A stretch of DNA of 18,218 nt from assembly GCA_964534745.1 (NCBI GenBank), contig CAZHQW010000060.1, forward strand, positions 1 through 18,218, in the 5' to 3' direction. Shown piece after piece: positions 1 through 7,665 of the stretch. Below the pieces are notes generated by a model that was given only the letters and a program-made list of their open reading frames with translations, was not told the DNA's origin and made no database searches. Made by a program: the position numbers and the translations under genes. The stretch comes from G020354785 sp964534745 (lineage in GTDB: Bacteria; Bacteroidota; Bacteroidia; Bacteroidales; UBA10428). The number at the start of each line of letters is the position of its first letter. Positions within the stretch are counted from its first letter, which is position 1.

Positions 1-1578
1 AAAGAGCTGAACAGGGAGGAGAATGTTGCTGCAACGCTCAATAATATGGGCAGCATATATTATGATTTGGGAAATTATGAAGATGCAAAGCAGTATTATG
101 AACAGTCGCTTGATGTAACCAGGAGAATTGGTGACCAGAAACAGATTTCCATAGCCCTCAATAATATAGGAAACATAAATTATGACTGGAACAAATACAG
201 AAAAGCCATTGATTTTTATAAACAATCAATAGAGATAAAGCAGGGCATTGATTACAAAAGAGGTATCGCAGCATCCCTTCATAATATTGGAAATGCATAT
301 AAAGGGTTGAAAGAGTATAACCAGGCTATAGAATACTACATGCAGAGTAATGAACTGGCTGATGAGATTAATTATTCTGAGGTTGTGGCAAGGAACAACC
401 GCGCATTCTCAGAAGTTTATTTTTTGCTTAACGATTACAAGAAGGCTTATGAGTATCAGAAGCTTTTTGCCGATTTAAAACATACTATCCAGGATGATAA
501 GAACCAGATCTTTGAAGGTATATCCAAAGAAAAAGAAGAGGATCAGAGAGTACTGATATCTGCCCTCAGGAGGCAGATCCAGAAGCAGAAGCTTCTTGCT
601 GAATATGAGTCCATCCGCAGACAAAAGGAGCTGGAGATAAAGAACCTTGAACTGGAAAATGAGAAAGAAAAAACAAAACGTCAGCGCCTTATAATAATGG
701 CAGGTCTGGCCGGATTATTAGTTCTTGTCGTTTTTATAGTTCTCATTTACAGGCAGTACATTCAGAAGAAGAAGGCAAACATCGAGCTTGTTGCAAAGAA
801 CAGGGTCATTTCTTACCAGAAGCAGCAGATCACTGACAGCATCAGGTATGCCAGCAGAATACAGAAGGCAGTCCTTCCCCCGGAGGAGTATATTACCGGT
901 ATTCTACCCCAGCATTTTATTCTTAATATTCCCAGGGATATTGTCAGCGGTGATTATTACTGGACTACCCAGAGGGCGAATGAGAGTATAATTGCAGTAG
1001 CAGATTGTACGGGACATGGTGTGCCCGGCGCCTTCATGAGCATGCTGGGTATAGCATTTCTGAACGAAATAGTAAATAAGTCCGTATCGGCAAAATCACA
1101 CGAGATACTGGGACAGCTGAGGCACAATATAATGAGCTCCTTGCACCAGACAGGACGCGAAGATGAAGCCAAGGACGGTATGGATATTGCCTTGATTATT
1201 ATTAATCTTAAGTCAAAAATGCTTCAGTATTCAGGAGCACATAATCCGTTATTTTTAATAAGAGATAAAAAGCTCAGGGAGGTAAAGGCAGATAAAATGC
1301 CTATAGGAATATCAGCCAGGTATGATAAGCCATTCAGCAACCACAAAATTCAACTGCAAAAGGATGATATGTTATATATCTTCTCGGACGGTTATCTGGA
1401 CCAGTTTGGGGGTGAACTCAAGAAAAAATTCGGATACCGCCGTTTCAGGGAATTACTCCTGGAAATTCACCTTAAGGAGCTGCAGGAGCAAAAAGAATTG
1501 CTTGTAAAGGCATTTAACAGCTGGAAAGGCAAATATGACCAGATTGATGATATCCTGGTTATGGGGATACGCGTATAG
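1..1578 (+). CDS. TPR / membrane-anchored PP2C-type (SpoIIE family) serine phosphatase, 5' partial
   Basis: Probable signalling phosphatase that removes phosphate from Ser/Thr of a partner protein. The frame is open from base 1, so the ATG at 46 is only an internal Met inside a TPR and the true start lies left of the window. Of the 525 visible residues, about 10-155 are TPR units (motifs of the form LNNIGNxxY...YxxAIxxYxQS). Residues 165-228 form a charged coiled coil, 231-253 one membrane helix, and 280-525 the PP2C domain. The domain shows the metal-binding acidic positions: SGDYYW (D318), ADCTGHGVPGAF (D335), GMDIAL, FSDGYLDQ (D463) and the terminal QIDDILVMG. Members of this family in Bacteroidota usually have a signal peptide, so the TPRs may be periplasmic and the phosphatase cytoplasmic; that topology is inferred. 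No partner kinase or anti-anti-sigma gene is visible next to it. It is convergent with the next gene, stop to stop, 7 bp apart. Confidence 0.88.
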   Translation, partial: KELNREENVAATLNNMGSIYYDLGNYEDAKQYYEQSLDVTRRIGDQKQISIALNNIGNINYDWNKYRKAIDFYKQSIEIKQGIDYKRGIAASLHNIGNAYKGLKEYNQAIEYYMQSNELADEINYSEVVARNNRAFSEVYFLLNDYKKAYEYQKLFADLKHTIQDDKNQIFEGISKEKEEDQRVLISALRRQIQKQKLLAEYESIRRQKELEIKNLELENEKEKTKRQRLIIMAGLAGLLVLVVFIVLIYRQYIQKKKANIELVAKNRVISYQKQQITDSIRYASRIQKAVLPPEEYITGILPQHFILNIPRDIVSGDYYWTTQRANESIIAVADCTGHGVPGAFMSMLGIAFLNEIVNKSVSAKSHEILGQLRHNIMSSLHQTGREDEAKDGMDIALIIINLKSKMLQYSGAHNPLFLIRDKKLREVKADKMPIGISARYDKPFSNHKIQLQKDDMLYIFSDGYLDQFGGELKKKFGYRRFRELLLEIHLKELQEQKELLVKAFNSWKGKYDQIDDILVMGIRV

Positions 1579-1585
1579 ACATTCT

Positions 1586-3240
1586 CTAAAATTCGAGCTT
1601 GCTGAAGCTATATTTTATGTGTTTCTTATTCAGAATAATTATTACATTCTTCCTGGTGTCATAGAATCCAAGTACATAGGGGACAGGATCGCGGCGGCGG
1701 CGTGATTTGATAATATGTGTGCTTGCCTGTCCGTTTTCGTTAACCTCTACCTGAACAAGATAAGATTTTGTTGATGTATGAAATGTTTTTAGCCTTTTAT
1801 ACTCTTCACCGGTATAATTCTTTGCATTGTCATTGTAAAGGATTTCAATTCTGTTCTCATCCAGCGGTGCAAAAAGTGCATAGGAACAGTAATTATATTC
1901 ATCAGGATCATTATATGTCTGTTTTTTATAAATGGTCTGCCTCCATGCAAGGGTGCCGTTTGGCCTGAAACAGAAAAGAAGTATTTCATTAAAATTATCG
2001 TANNNNNNNNNNNNNNNNNNNNNNNNNNNNNNNNNNNNNNNNNNNNNNNNNNNNNNNNNNNNNNNNNNNNNNNNNNNNNNNNNNNNNNNNNNNNNNNNNN
2101 NNCAAGGGTGCCGTTTGGCCTGAAACAGAAAAGAAGTATTTCATTAAAATTATCGTAACTCTGGTCTATCTGCTGTTCTGCGCCCAGTATGAAATTACCG
2201 TTTTTTCTGACTTCCAGGTAGTTGGCTTTGTGGCTTACAAGTATTTGTCTTGATTCTTCATCCGGCATAAGTATGTTTGTGCCTGCTTCAGGATCAAGAT
2301 GCACAAAATTTTGTCCGGTAATCTGATTTATACTGTTATCAACGGTAAAGCATACGACTCCGGATACCCCATGCCTGGCCCTTTCCGAGTATAGACCTGC
2401 ACAGAAAAGATTATTGTCATTCCCTGTTTCCATCAACAACTCCCTTATAAATTTACCTGAAAGTTTTATATAATATTTATTTATACTGGTTCCCTTGCCG
2501 GTGTATGAGATAATAACAAACTGGTTTTTCTGGTCAAGCTCGAAGTTGAACAGTCCCACCTGGTAGGTTTGTCCCATCAAATAGACATTACCGCTGTCAT
2601 CTACGTGAAATTTCCTCTCTGATGGCAGCCTGTGATCAAAGAAAAGAGTTTTTTTTATATGCCAGTCAGTTTTTAGCTCGCTGTCAAGAACAAATATTTC
2701 CTGGATAATAGATCTTTTCCAGAATGCAAGGATCTGTCCACATACCATAAGCTTTTGCTGTCTTTTGGAAAGCACAAAATGAAAATCTGTCCAGTTACCC
2801 GAGAAATTCGGGAATTCAGCAAAGACAGACCTGTCACCGTTCTGCTCCAGCGTACTTTTATTTATTGTTTCTACATAAAGGACTTTCTTCTTGAAATACT
2901 GTGTTGAAGTAAATAAGTATAACTCTCCATGAAACAGGATGGCATATTCAAGTTCAAATGTTGTTAATCCCTGGAACAATTTGGGATATACCGCCTTTGT
3001 AAGGTTAAGATCATTATCGTAATGCTCCAGTACATACCTGAATTCTTTCCTCAGAACATAGAACCCTGTTTCGTCATACCCGATGATTTTTTCAAATTCT
3101 GAAGTGCGGCTTGCGATATGCTTGCCACCGTTTGTAATGCGCACACTGCCTGTGTCAATCTGGCTGAAAATATTACAGGCAATGAACAGCAAGCTAAGAA
3201 TAACAAATACATGTACCCCCAGGTACCTGGATATTCTCAT
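1586..3240 (-). CDS. Exported protein of unknown function, interrupted by an artificial assembly gap
   Basis: I do not recognise the family. From the Met at 3240 the protein begins with a clean signal peptide (basic MRISRYLG, hydrophobic VFVILSLLFIAC, end near FSQ). The rest is rich in aromatic residues and beta-strand-like segments, as in secreted beta-propeller-type proteins, but no named repeat is clear. An upstream Met at 3279 adds 13 polar residues before the signal peptide and lies across a promoter -7 element, so 3240 is preferred. The 100-N gap is flanked by two identical 55-bp copies. If these are merged, translation continues in one frame for 120 more codons to a TAG at 1586-1588, giving 499 residues ending KHIKYSFSKLEF. 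Read literally through the gap, the frame shifts and ends wrongly at 1789. A run of four CGC codons (RRRR) near the C-terminus is unusual for this AT-rich region. Confidence 0.7.
1948..2157. repeat. 55-bp exact duplicate on both sides of the N gap (1948-2002 and 2103-2157)
   Basis: Positions 1948-2002 and 2103-2157 are identical over 55 bases (both begin caagggtgcc and end attatcgta) and abut the N run exactly. The match is as long as a common de Bruijn k-mer (55) and stops at the gap edges. This is what two overlapping contig ends look like after a scaffolder joined them with Ns. It is most likely not a biological repeat. Confidence 0.9.
2003..2102. other. Scaffold gap of exactly 100 N, probably of negative true length
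   Basis: One hundred consecutive N, the conventional placeholder for a gap of unknown size. The identical 55-bp flanks and the restored reading frame on merging imply that no sequence is missing. The spurious insertion is 155 bases (100 N plus one duplicate copy), which is not a multiple of three and so breaks the minus-strand gene. Confidence 0.95.
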
Positions 3241-3276
3241 AAATTCATTATAAAATTTGTGCTTTAAACATATATC

Positions 3277-3284
3277 CAAAGATA
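3277..3284 (-). promoter_or_regulatory. Bacteroidota -7 promoter element for the unknown exported gene
   Basis: On the minus strand these bases read TATCTTTG, an exact match to the phylum -7 consensus TAnnTTTG. No good TTTG-like -33 box is seen at 19-21 bp upstream. Transcription would begin near 3270, giving a leader of about 30 nt to the ATG at 3240. The alternative ATG at 3279 would lie upstream of that start point. Confidence 0.4.
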
Positions 3285-3459
3285 ATTTATAGTTATCACT
3301 CTTTGCAGGGAATCTCAGTAAAGTTTATTTTAACACTGTTTATTTGCATCTTTTTAAACGGCTAATGCAACCCTGTAATAACTTTATTGTCATTACTAAG
3401 GGAATTACGAAGAATATGTAGTAATTTAAAGCACTCTCTTACGATAATTTGCTTGAAAA

Positions 3460-4014
3460 TTGGCGGTAGCTTATACTAACATACATAAAGATATAATTGA
3501 GTTATGTAAGGAAGGTGACTCAAAATCTCAATATCAGCTGTACAAATTATATGCTAAGGCAATGTACAATATATGTTATAGAATGATGAACAATAGGGAA
3601 GAAGCTGAAGATATGCTGCAGGAGTCGTTTACCGAAGCATTTATGAAACTTGACACCTTCAGGTACGAATCAGCCTTTGGCGTGTGGTTAAAACGAATAG
3701 TAATAAATAGATGTATTAATGCATTGAAACGCAAAAAGGCTGATCTTATATTAACTGACAATATGCCTGATATTGATGATACAAATAACGGAGAAGATAA
3801 TCTTGATACCCTCACTCTGAAAGTAAGAGATGTGCAAAAAGCAATGGAAAAGTTGCCGCAAGGGTACCGAGTAATCTTCTCCCTTTATTTGCTTGAGGGA
3901 TATGATCATTCAGAGATTGCCCAGATCCTGGGTGTCTCTGAATCGACTTCAAAATCCCAGTATTCAAGAGCCAGGCAAAAAGTAAAGGAATTATTAATAA
4001 AAGCAGAATCATGA
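3460..4014 (+). CDS. ECF-type RNA polymerase sigma factor
   Basis: Directs RNA polymerase to a dedicated set of promoters. The 184-residue length is normal for ECF sigma factors. Region 2 spans about residues 22-92: YNICYRMMNNREEAEDMLQ is the core-binding helix, then FxKLDTFRYESAFGVWLKRI and the -10-recognising VINRCINALKRKK. Region 4 spans about 122-178: LPQGYRVIFSLYLLEGYDH, then the helix-turn-helix EIAQILGVSESTSKSQYSRARQ. The start must be TTG at 3460, because an in-frame TGA sits at 3454-3456 and the first in-frame ATG (3562) would remove part of region 2. The stop overlaps the next start by ATGA (4011-4014), so sigma factor and partner are translationally coupled. It heads a six-gene unit running to 7610. 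Self-activation is usual for ECF factors but no matching promoter was identified here. Confidence 0.92.
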   Translation: MAVAYTNIHKDIIELCKEGDSKSQYQLYKLYAKAMYNICYRMMNNREEAEDMLQESFTEAFMKLDTFRYESAFGVWLKRIVINRCINALKRKKADLILTDNMPDIDDTNNGEDNLDTLTLKVRDVQKAMEKLPQGYRVIFSLYLLEGYDHSEIAQILGVSESTSKSQYSRARQKVKELLIKAES

Positions 4015-4559
4015 AAGACAAACTTGAAAAATTTATTCTTAAAAACCGGGAAGAATTTGATTTCAGGGAGCCTGATCCGGGATTATGGAATAAAATAAAG
4101 TATGATATCAGGCCCAGGAAAAAGATCAGGTTTGGATATGTATTAAGCAGGGCTGCTGCTGTATTGCTAATATTTGTAATATCTTACATGATAAACAGGT
4201 TCATGTACGAAGGATTTCCGAAGATATCCTTTGGTAAGGACAGGGAGATAGAAATTCCTGAACTAAGGGAGGCTGAAAATTATTATACCGGACTGCTAAA
4301 TGAGAAGCTGGATGAGATCAGACCAATACTGTCAGCCTGTCCCTCCCTGGAAAAAGAACTGAATTATGACCTTAATCAGCTTGACAGCCTTTACAGGGAG
4401 CTTAAAAACGATTTGAAAGATAATATTGCAAATCAGGAAGTTATTGATGCCATGATTCAGAATTACAGATTGAGAATTTCAATTCTGGAAGAAGTATTAT
4501 CGGAGATAAAACCTGATAATGATGAGCCTGATAAAAAATTCGAATGTTATGAATTATAA
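4011..4559 (+). CDS. Single-pass membrane protein, probable anti-sigma factor
   Basis: Probably holds the preceding sigma factor at the inner membrane until an envelope signal releases it. This is inferred from position (4-bp ATGA overlap) and architecture. There is a short charged cytoplasmic N-terminus (KFILKNREEFDFREPDPGLW, a pattern common in Bacteroidota proteins beside ECF genes) and a basic stretch RPRKKIR. One membrane helix lies at about residues 43-65 and a periplasmic part of about 115 residues follows, predicted to be largely helical and coiled-coil-like (LEKELNYDLNQLDSLYRELK). No zinc-binding HxxxCxxC anti-sigma motif is present, so it is not of the ZAS type. The gene overlaps the next one by 11 bp if that gene starts at 4549. 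Confidence 0.7.
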   Translation: MKDKLEKFILKNREEFDFREPDPGLWNKIKYDIRPRKKIRFGYVLSRAAAVLLIFVISYMINRFMYEGFPKISFGKDREIEIPELREAENYYTGLLNEKLDEIRPILSACPSLEKELNYDLNQLDSLYRELKNDLKDNIANQEVIDAMIQNYRLRISILEEVLSEIKPDNDEPDKKFECYEL

Positions 4560-5643
4560 GAAAATTGTTTTTTTATTGCTGCTTGCTCTGTATTTTACAT
4601 CGGCATTAACAGCCCAGGTTTATACCAGGAAGATATCAAAATCCTACAAGGTGAATAGTTCAACAACTATTGATATTTTCAACAAATACGGCAAGGTGCA
4701 CGTAGTGACCTGGGACAAAGACTCAGTGCAGTTTAAGGTAAACCTGACCATTCAAACCAGCAATGAGTCAAAGCTGACGAAGCTGAAACAAAGTATTGGC
4801 TTTGACTTTACAGGTACCGATTATTATGTTATCGCCAAAACAAGACTTGGCAAGAAGTCAGGCGGTGTATTTACAGATCTTATGGATATTGCAGGAACAA
4901 TAATATCTTCTGACAACAAGGTTACAATAGATTACCTCGTATATATACCCCTGTATGCCAATATTAATATTGAGAATAAGTTCGGAGATATCTATACCGA
5001 TGATCTTGAAGGCAGCGTTAACATTAATCTCTCCAATGGTGACATCAAGGCAAATAACTTGAACGGTAATTCAGTAATAAGCTTAAGTTCCGGCGACGGA
5101 GTGATAAATTATATGCGTGACGGCAGAATAACAGTATCATACTCCGACCTTACCGTAAAAATTGCCAACAAGCTTCATATTGATAGCAGATCATCAAAAA
5201 TATATATTGACAAAGCAGACTACCTCAAGTTAATATCCAGGAGAGACAGGCTTTATTTCCAGGTAATAAATGATCTTTACGGGGACAGCTATTTCTCTGA
5301 TTTCACATTGCACAGGCTCAATAATGAATTAAACTATAATTTTAAATATGGCAATCTGTCAATAGCACTTATTAACAGGTATTTTTCTTTTATTAATATT
5401 AATTCGGAATATACTGATCTTGATCTTATTTTTGAAAAAGGTTCGGCTTATATAATTGATATCTTGCATCATCAGGATGTAATTTTGAATATTCCTGCTC
5501 AATTGTCTAAAACTGAACAAAAGGTAATTGATGAAGATGACCAGTTGCTTTCAACATACGGGACAATAGGATATGGAAATCCGGCATCTAAAGTAAAGAT
5601 TAATGTCCCCAAGAAGTGTATTGTTAATATTGTACATAAGTAA
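4549..5643 (+). CDS. Exported beta-solenoid-like protein (DUF4097-like)
   Basis: Secreted or periplasmic protein of unknown role. The start at 4549 is chosen because it places the signal peptide MNYKKIVFLLLLALYFTSAL...AQ at the N-terminus. The ATG at 4519 would add ten polar residues and a longer overlap with the upstream gene. After the signal peptide come short repeated strands typical of DUF4097/DUF2807-type solenoids: STTIDIFNKYGKVHVVTWD, then NINIENKFGDIYTDDLEGSVNINLSNGDIKA, NSVISLSSGDGVI and RITVSYSDLTVKI. The C-terminal half is also strand-rich (LNYNFKYGNLSIALINRY). There is no lipobox and no T9SS C-terminal domain. Its overlap with the probable anti-sigma gene shows co-expression and suggests a role in sensing or protecting the envelope. 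The family assignment is by pattern only. Confidence 0.65.
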   Translation: MNYKKIVFLLLLALYFTSALTAQVYTRKISKSYKVNSSTTIDIFNKYGKVHVVTWDKDSVQFKVNLTIQTSNESKLTKLKQSIGFDFTGTDYYVIAKTRLGKKSGGVFTDLMDIAGTIISSDNKVTIDYLVYIPLYANINIENKFGDIYTDDLEGSVNINLSNGDIKANNLNGNSVISLSSGDGVINYMRDGRITVSYSDLTVKIANKLHIDSRSSKIYIDKADYLKLISRRDRLYFQVINDLYGDSYFSDFTLHRLNNELNYNFKYGNLSIALINRYFSFININSEYTDLDLIFEKGSAYIIDILHHQDVILNIPAQLSKTEQKVIDEDDQLLSTYGTIGYGNPASKVKINVPKKCIVNIVHK

Positions 5644-5703
5644 TATTAAAGATTTGCAACTACAAATACTTTTTTTTGTCTATAAATATAAAAACATAAA
5701 GCC

Positions 5704-6423
5704 ATGAAAATTTTCAGACACTTAATAGTTACTCTTACAGTGTTGTTGTCTCTGGTAAATAACTCCTGTGAGAGATATAATTGTATAGAGGGTAATAATA
5801 TTTTCGCCTCGGAAGAAAGAGTAACCGGAAATTTTTCAGGTGTTGAGCTCGATGGTTATTTTGATGTATATGTTAATTATGATACTATAACCAGTGTATA
5901 TGTTGAAGGTGATGAAAACCTCCTGGAATTTATCACTACCTATACAAAAGGCAATGTGCTGGAAATAGGTACAAGCAGCAGGCGATGCCTTGAGTCCGGA
6001 CACCCGATTGTGATTACGGTAAATACCCCTACACTTGATTATTTGAATATTGACGGTTCGGGATTTATCAACTGCAGTTATTTTAATATTCCTGATCTTG
6101 ATATTGAACTTGATGGTTCGGGCAGTATCTATGCTTATGTTGACTGTAACAATCTTAACGCTGATATTGATGGCTCTGGAGAAATACGGCTGACAGGCTC
6201 ATGCATTAACTCTTATTTGAGAATTGACGGTTCTGGAAGAATCAGGGCATTTGACTTTGATTCCGAGGTATGCTATGTGGATATTTATGGTTCGGGAGAT
6301 GTTTATGTTTTTGTCTGGGATCTTCTTGATGTTTATATTGAGGGTAGCGGAATAGTTTACTATGAAGGCAACCCGGTGGTCAGGGAGCGAATTGAAGGTT
6401 CGGGTGATGTGACAAGGAGGTAA
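5704..6423 (+). CDS. DUF2807 (head GIN domain) lipoprotein
   Basis: Predicted lipoprotein of 239 residues with a beta-solenoid body. The signal peptide MKIFRHLIVTLTVLLSLVNN is followed by S-C at 21-22, a relaxed lipobox (Asn at -3) of a kind seen in this phylum. The opening VTGNFSGVELDGYFDVYVNYD and the VEGDENLLEFI segment are hallmarks of DUF2807 ('putative auto-transporter adhesin, head GIN domain'). Residues 114-234 form a ladder of seven (I/L/V)-(D/E/Y)-G-S-G turns, at 118, 138, 157, 176, 196, 213 and 232, i.e. one coil every 17-20 residues. Despite the family name no adhesive function is demonstrated for most members. It lies 60 bp after the previous gene and 19 bp before the next, within the ECF sigma unit. 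Confidence 0.82.
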   Translation: MKIFRHLIVTLTVLLSLVNNSCERYNCIEGNNIFASEERVTGNFSGVELDGYFDVYVNYDTITSVYVEGDENLLEFITTYTKGNVLEIGTSSRRCLESGHPIVITVNTPTLDYLNIDGSGFINCSYFNIPDLDIELDGSGSIYAYVDCNNLNADIDGSGEIRLTGSCINSYLRIDGSGRIRAFDFDSEVCYVDIYGSGDVYVFVWDLLDVYIEGSGIVYYEGNPVVRERIEGSGDVTRR

Positions 6424-6442
6424 AAAGATTTAAACCGAAAAA

Positions 6443-6949
6443 ATGATAAATCAAATGAAGTACTTTGCCATACTCTGGATTATTTTATTATGTCCTTGTA
6501 TATACTCACAGAACTATACAAGGTGTGCCGGATTAAGAGGTGGTAATGCAACCGGACTTATATACCGTCAGTATATTGACGATGAGAGTGCCTTTGAAGC
6601 AATTATCAATTATGCAAGAGGAGGATTGCGTCTCACTGCCATAAAGCAATATAGCAGGCCTGCATTTTATAAGATCACTGACAACCTTAATTTTATTTAT
6701 GGGTACGGAGCTCATGTGGGATTATACTATACAAATAAATATAAAATTTTTTATAAATCTTACAGATTTGATAATTGGCGATATTCGCCGGTATTCGGAC
6801 TGGACGGGTATCTGGGACTGGAATATGAATTCAGGGAATTTCCTTTTATTATTGGTATTGACATAAAACCATTTTTTGAGTTTTCAACGAGCCGTTTCTT
6901 TTATATTTTTCTTGATGATACGGCCCTTTCACTAAAACTTAGATTTTAA
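6443..6949 (+). CDS. Small outer-membrane beta-barrel-like protein
   Basis: 168 residues with signal peptide MINQMKYFAILWIILLCPCIYSQ; the Met at 6455 could be the true start. The mature part has alternating polar and hydrophobic strands (FEAIINYARGGLRLTAIKQY, FIYGYGAHVGLYYTN, VFGLDGYLGLEYEFRE, FIIGIDIKPFFEF) and ends in a terminal phenylalanine (LSLKLRF), the usual outer-membrane barrel C-terminal signal. The opening CAGLRGGNATGLIYRQYI resembles the small eight-stranded barrels widespread in Bacteroidota. The substrate or partner is unknown. It is third from last in the ECF-led run, counting both barrels and the GIN lipoprotein, and is likely co-transcribed with them. Confidence 0.62.
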   Translation: MINQMKYFAILWIILLCPCIYSQNYTRCAGLRGGNATGLIYRQYIDDESAFEAIINYARGGLRLTAIKQYSRPAFYKITDNLNFIYGYGAHVGLYYTNKYKIFYKSYRFDNWRYSPVFGLDGYLGLEYEFREFPFIIGIDIKPFFEFSTSRFFYIFLDDTALSLKLRF

Positions 6950-6971
6950 CTGAACATAAAATATATTTAAA

Positions 6972-7610
6972 ATGAAAAGGACAGCATTACTATTGGCAAT
7001 ATTATTTCTGGTTATAAATACATTTTCACAGCTTGTGGAGGATGAGGGTACCAGGAAAAAGAAAGACGATGAAATAAAAACACTTGTAGGAGGAAGTAAC
7101 GACATAGGCGGATACGGTGGATTATCAGTAATGTATTCACAGATAGATTTAAAAGATGCTATCGTGTTTGGAGCCCGGGGCGGACTCATAATGGGACATA
7201 TGTTCGCAATGGGTATTGCTGGAGCAGGTTTTGTAAATGACTCCCATTATGATTATGCACTGGACAGGAATGTAAGTCTTACAGGAGGCTATGGAGGCAT
7301 GTTTTTTGAACCTATAATCCTTCCAAAATTTCCTATACATCTGTCTGTACCAGTCCTTGTTGGTATTGGAGGTATAGCTTACACAAGCGTTGAAAGGAGG
7401 GAATGGGACGATGAGTACTTTGTTGAGGATTCAGAGACTTTTCTTCTTGTGGAGCCCGGGGTGGAACTGGAAATGAACGTTACACATTTTTTCAGGTTTA
7501 CCATGGGTGGTTATTACAGGTATACATCCGAGATAGACTTGCTGAATACCGGTAAAGACGTGCTTAACGGATTCTCTTTTGGCGTTAATTTTAAATTTGG
7601 CAGGTTTTAA
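6972..7610 (+). CDS. Second outer-membrane beta-barrel-like protein, end of the ECF operon
   Basis: 212 residues with signal peptide MKRTALLLAILFLVINTFSQ. A short charged linker follows (EDEGTRKKKDDEIK), then glycine-rich amphipathic strands (IGGYGGLSVMYSQI, IVFGARGGLIMGHMFAMGIAGAGF, LTGGYGGMFFEPI, FFRFTMGGYYRYTSE) and a barrel-type C-terminus ending FGVNFKFGRF. The function is unknown. It starts 22 bp after the preceding barrel gene and is followed by about 200 bp without a gene and then a new promoter, so it is probably the last gene of the sigma-factor unit. It could be the structural target or sensor partner of the solenoid proteins, but nothing in the sequence proves this. Confidence 0.6.
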   Translation: MKRTALLLAILFLVINTFSQLVEDEGTRKKKDDEIKTLVGGSNDIGGYGGLSVMYSQIDLKDAIVFGARGGLIMGHMFAMGIAGAGFVNDSHYDYALDRNVSLTGGYGGMFFEPIILPKFPIHLSVPVLVGIGGIAYTSVERREWDDEYFVEDSETFLLVEPGVELEMNVTHFFRFTMGGYYRYTSEIDLLNTGKDVLNGFSFGVNFKFGRF

Positions 7611-7665
7611 CCCGCTATTGCCGTCAATCTGACTGTTTAAACCGGACTGTCCTGTTTTAAGCGGC

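Noticed and set aside
1690..1702. Short GC-rich (GCG)n tract
   Set aside because: It encodes four arginines in the restored minus-strand frame and is too short to call a repeat expansion.
1789..2002. C-terminal about 70 residues of the minus-strand gene as read straight through the Ns
   Set aside because: The segment re-reads the duplicated 55 bases in a second frame. After merging the duplicate the correct frame continues to 1586, so this tail is spurious.
1768..2123. Small plus-strand frames (1768-1968 and 1932-2123) around the N gap
   Set aside because: They are antisense to the restored C-terminal part of the minus-strand exported protein and one runs through the Ns; both are artefacts.
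5644..5703. T-run (5670-5677) before the GIN lipoprotein as a terminator or promoter
   Set aside because: No hairpin precedes the T-run, and the TA and TTTG parts are not at the TAnnTTTG spacing. The genes on both sides are probably one transcript.
6052..6405. Repeated 'gatggttcggg'-like DNA words that could suggest a tandem repeat or array
   Set aside because: The words fall at uneven 50-60 bp spacing with diverged sequence between them and follow the GSG turns of the GIN solenoid; they are a protein-level pattern, not a DNA repeat or CRISPR array.
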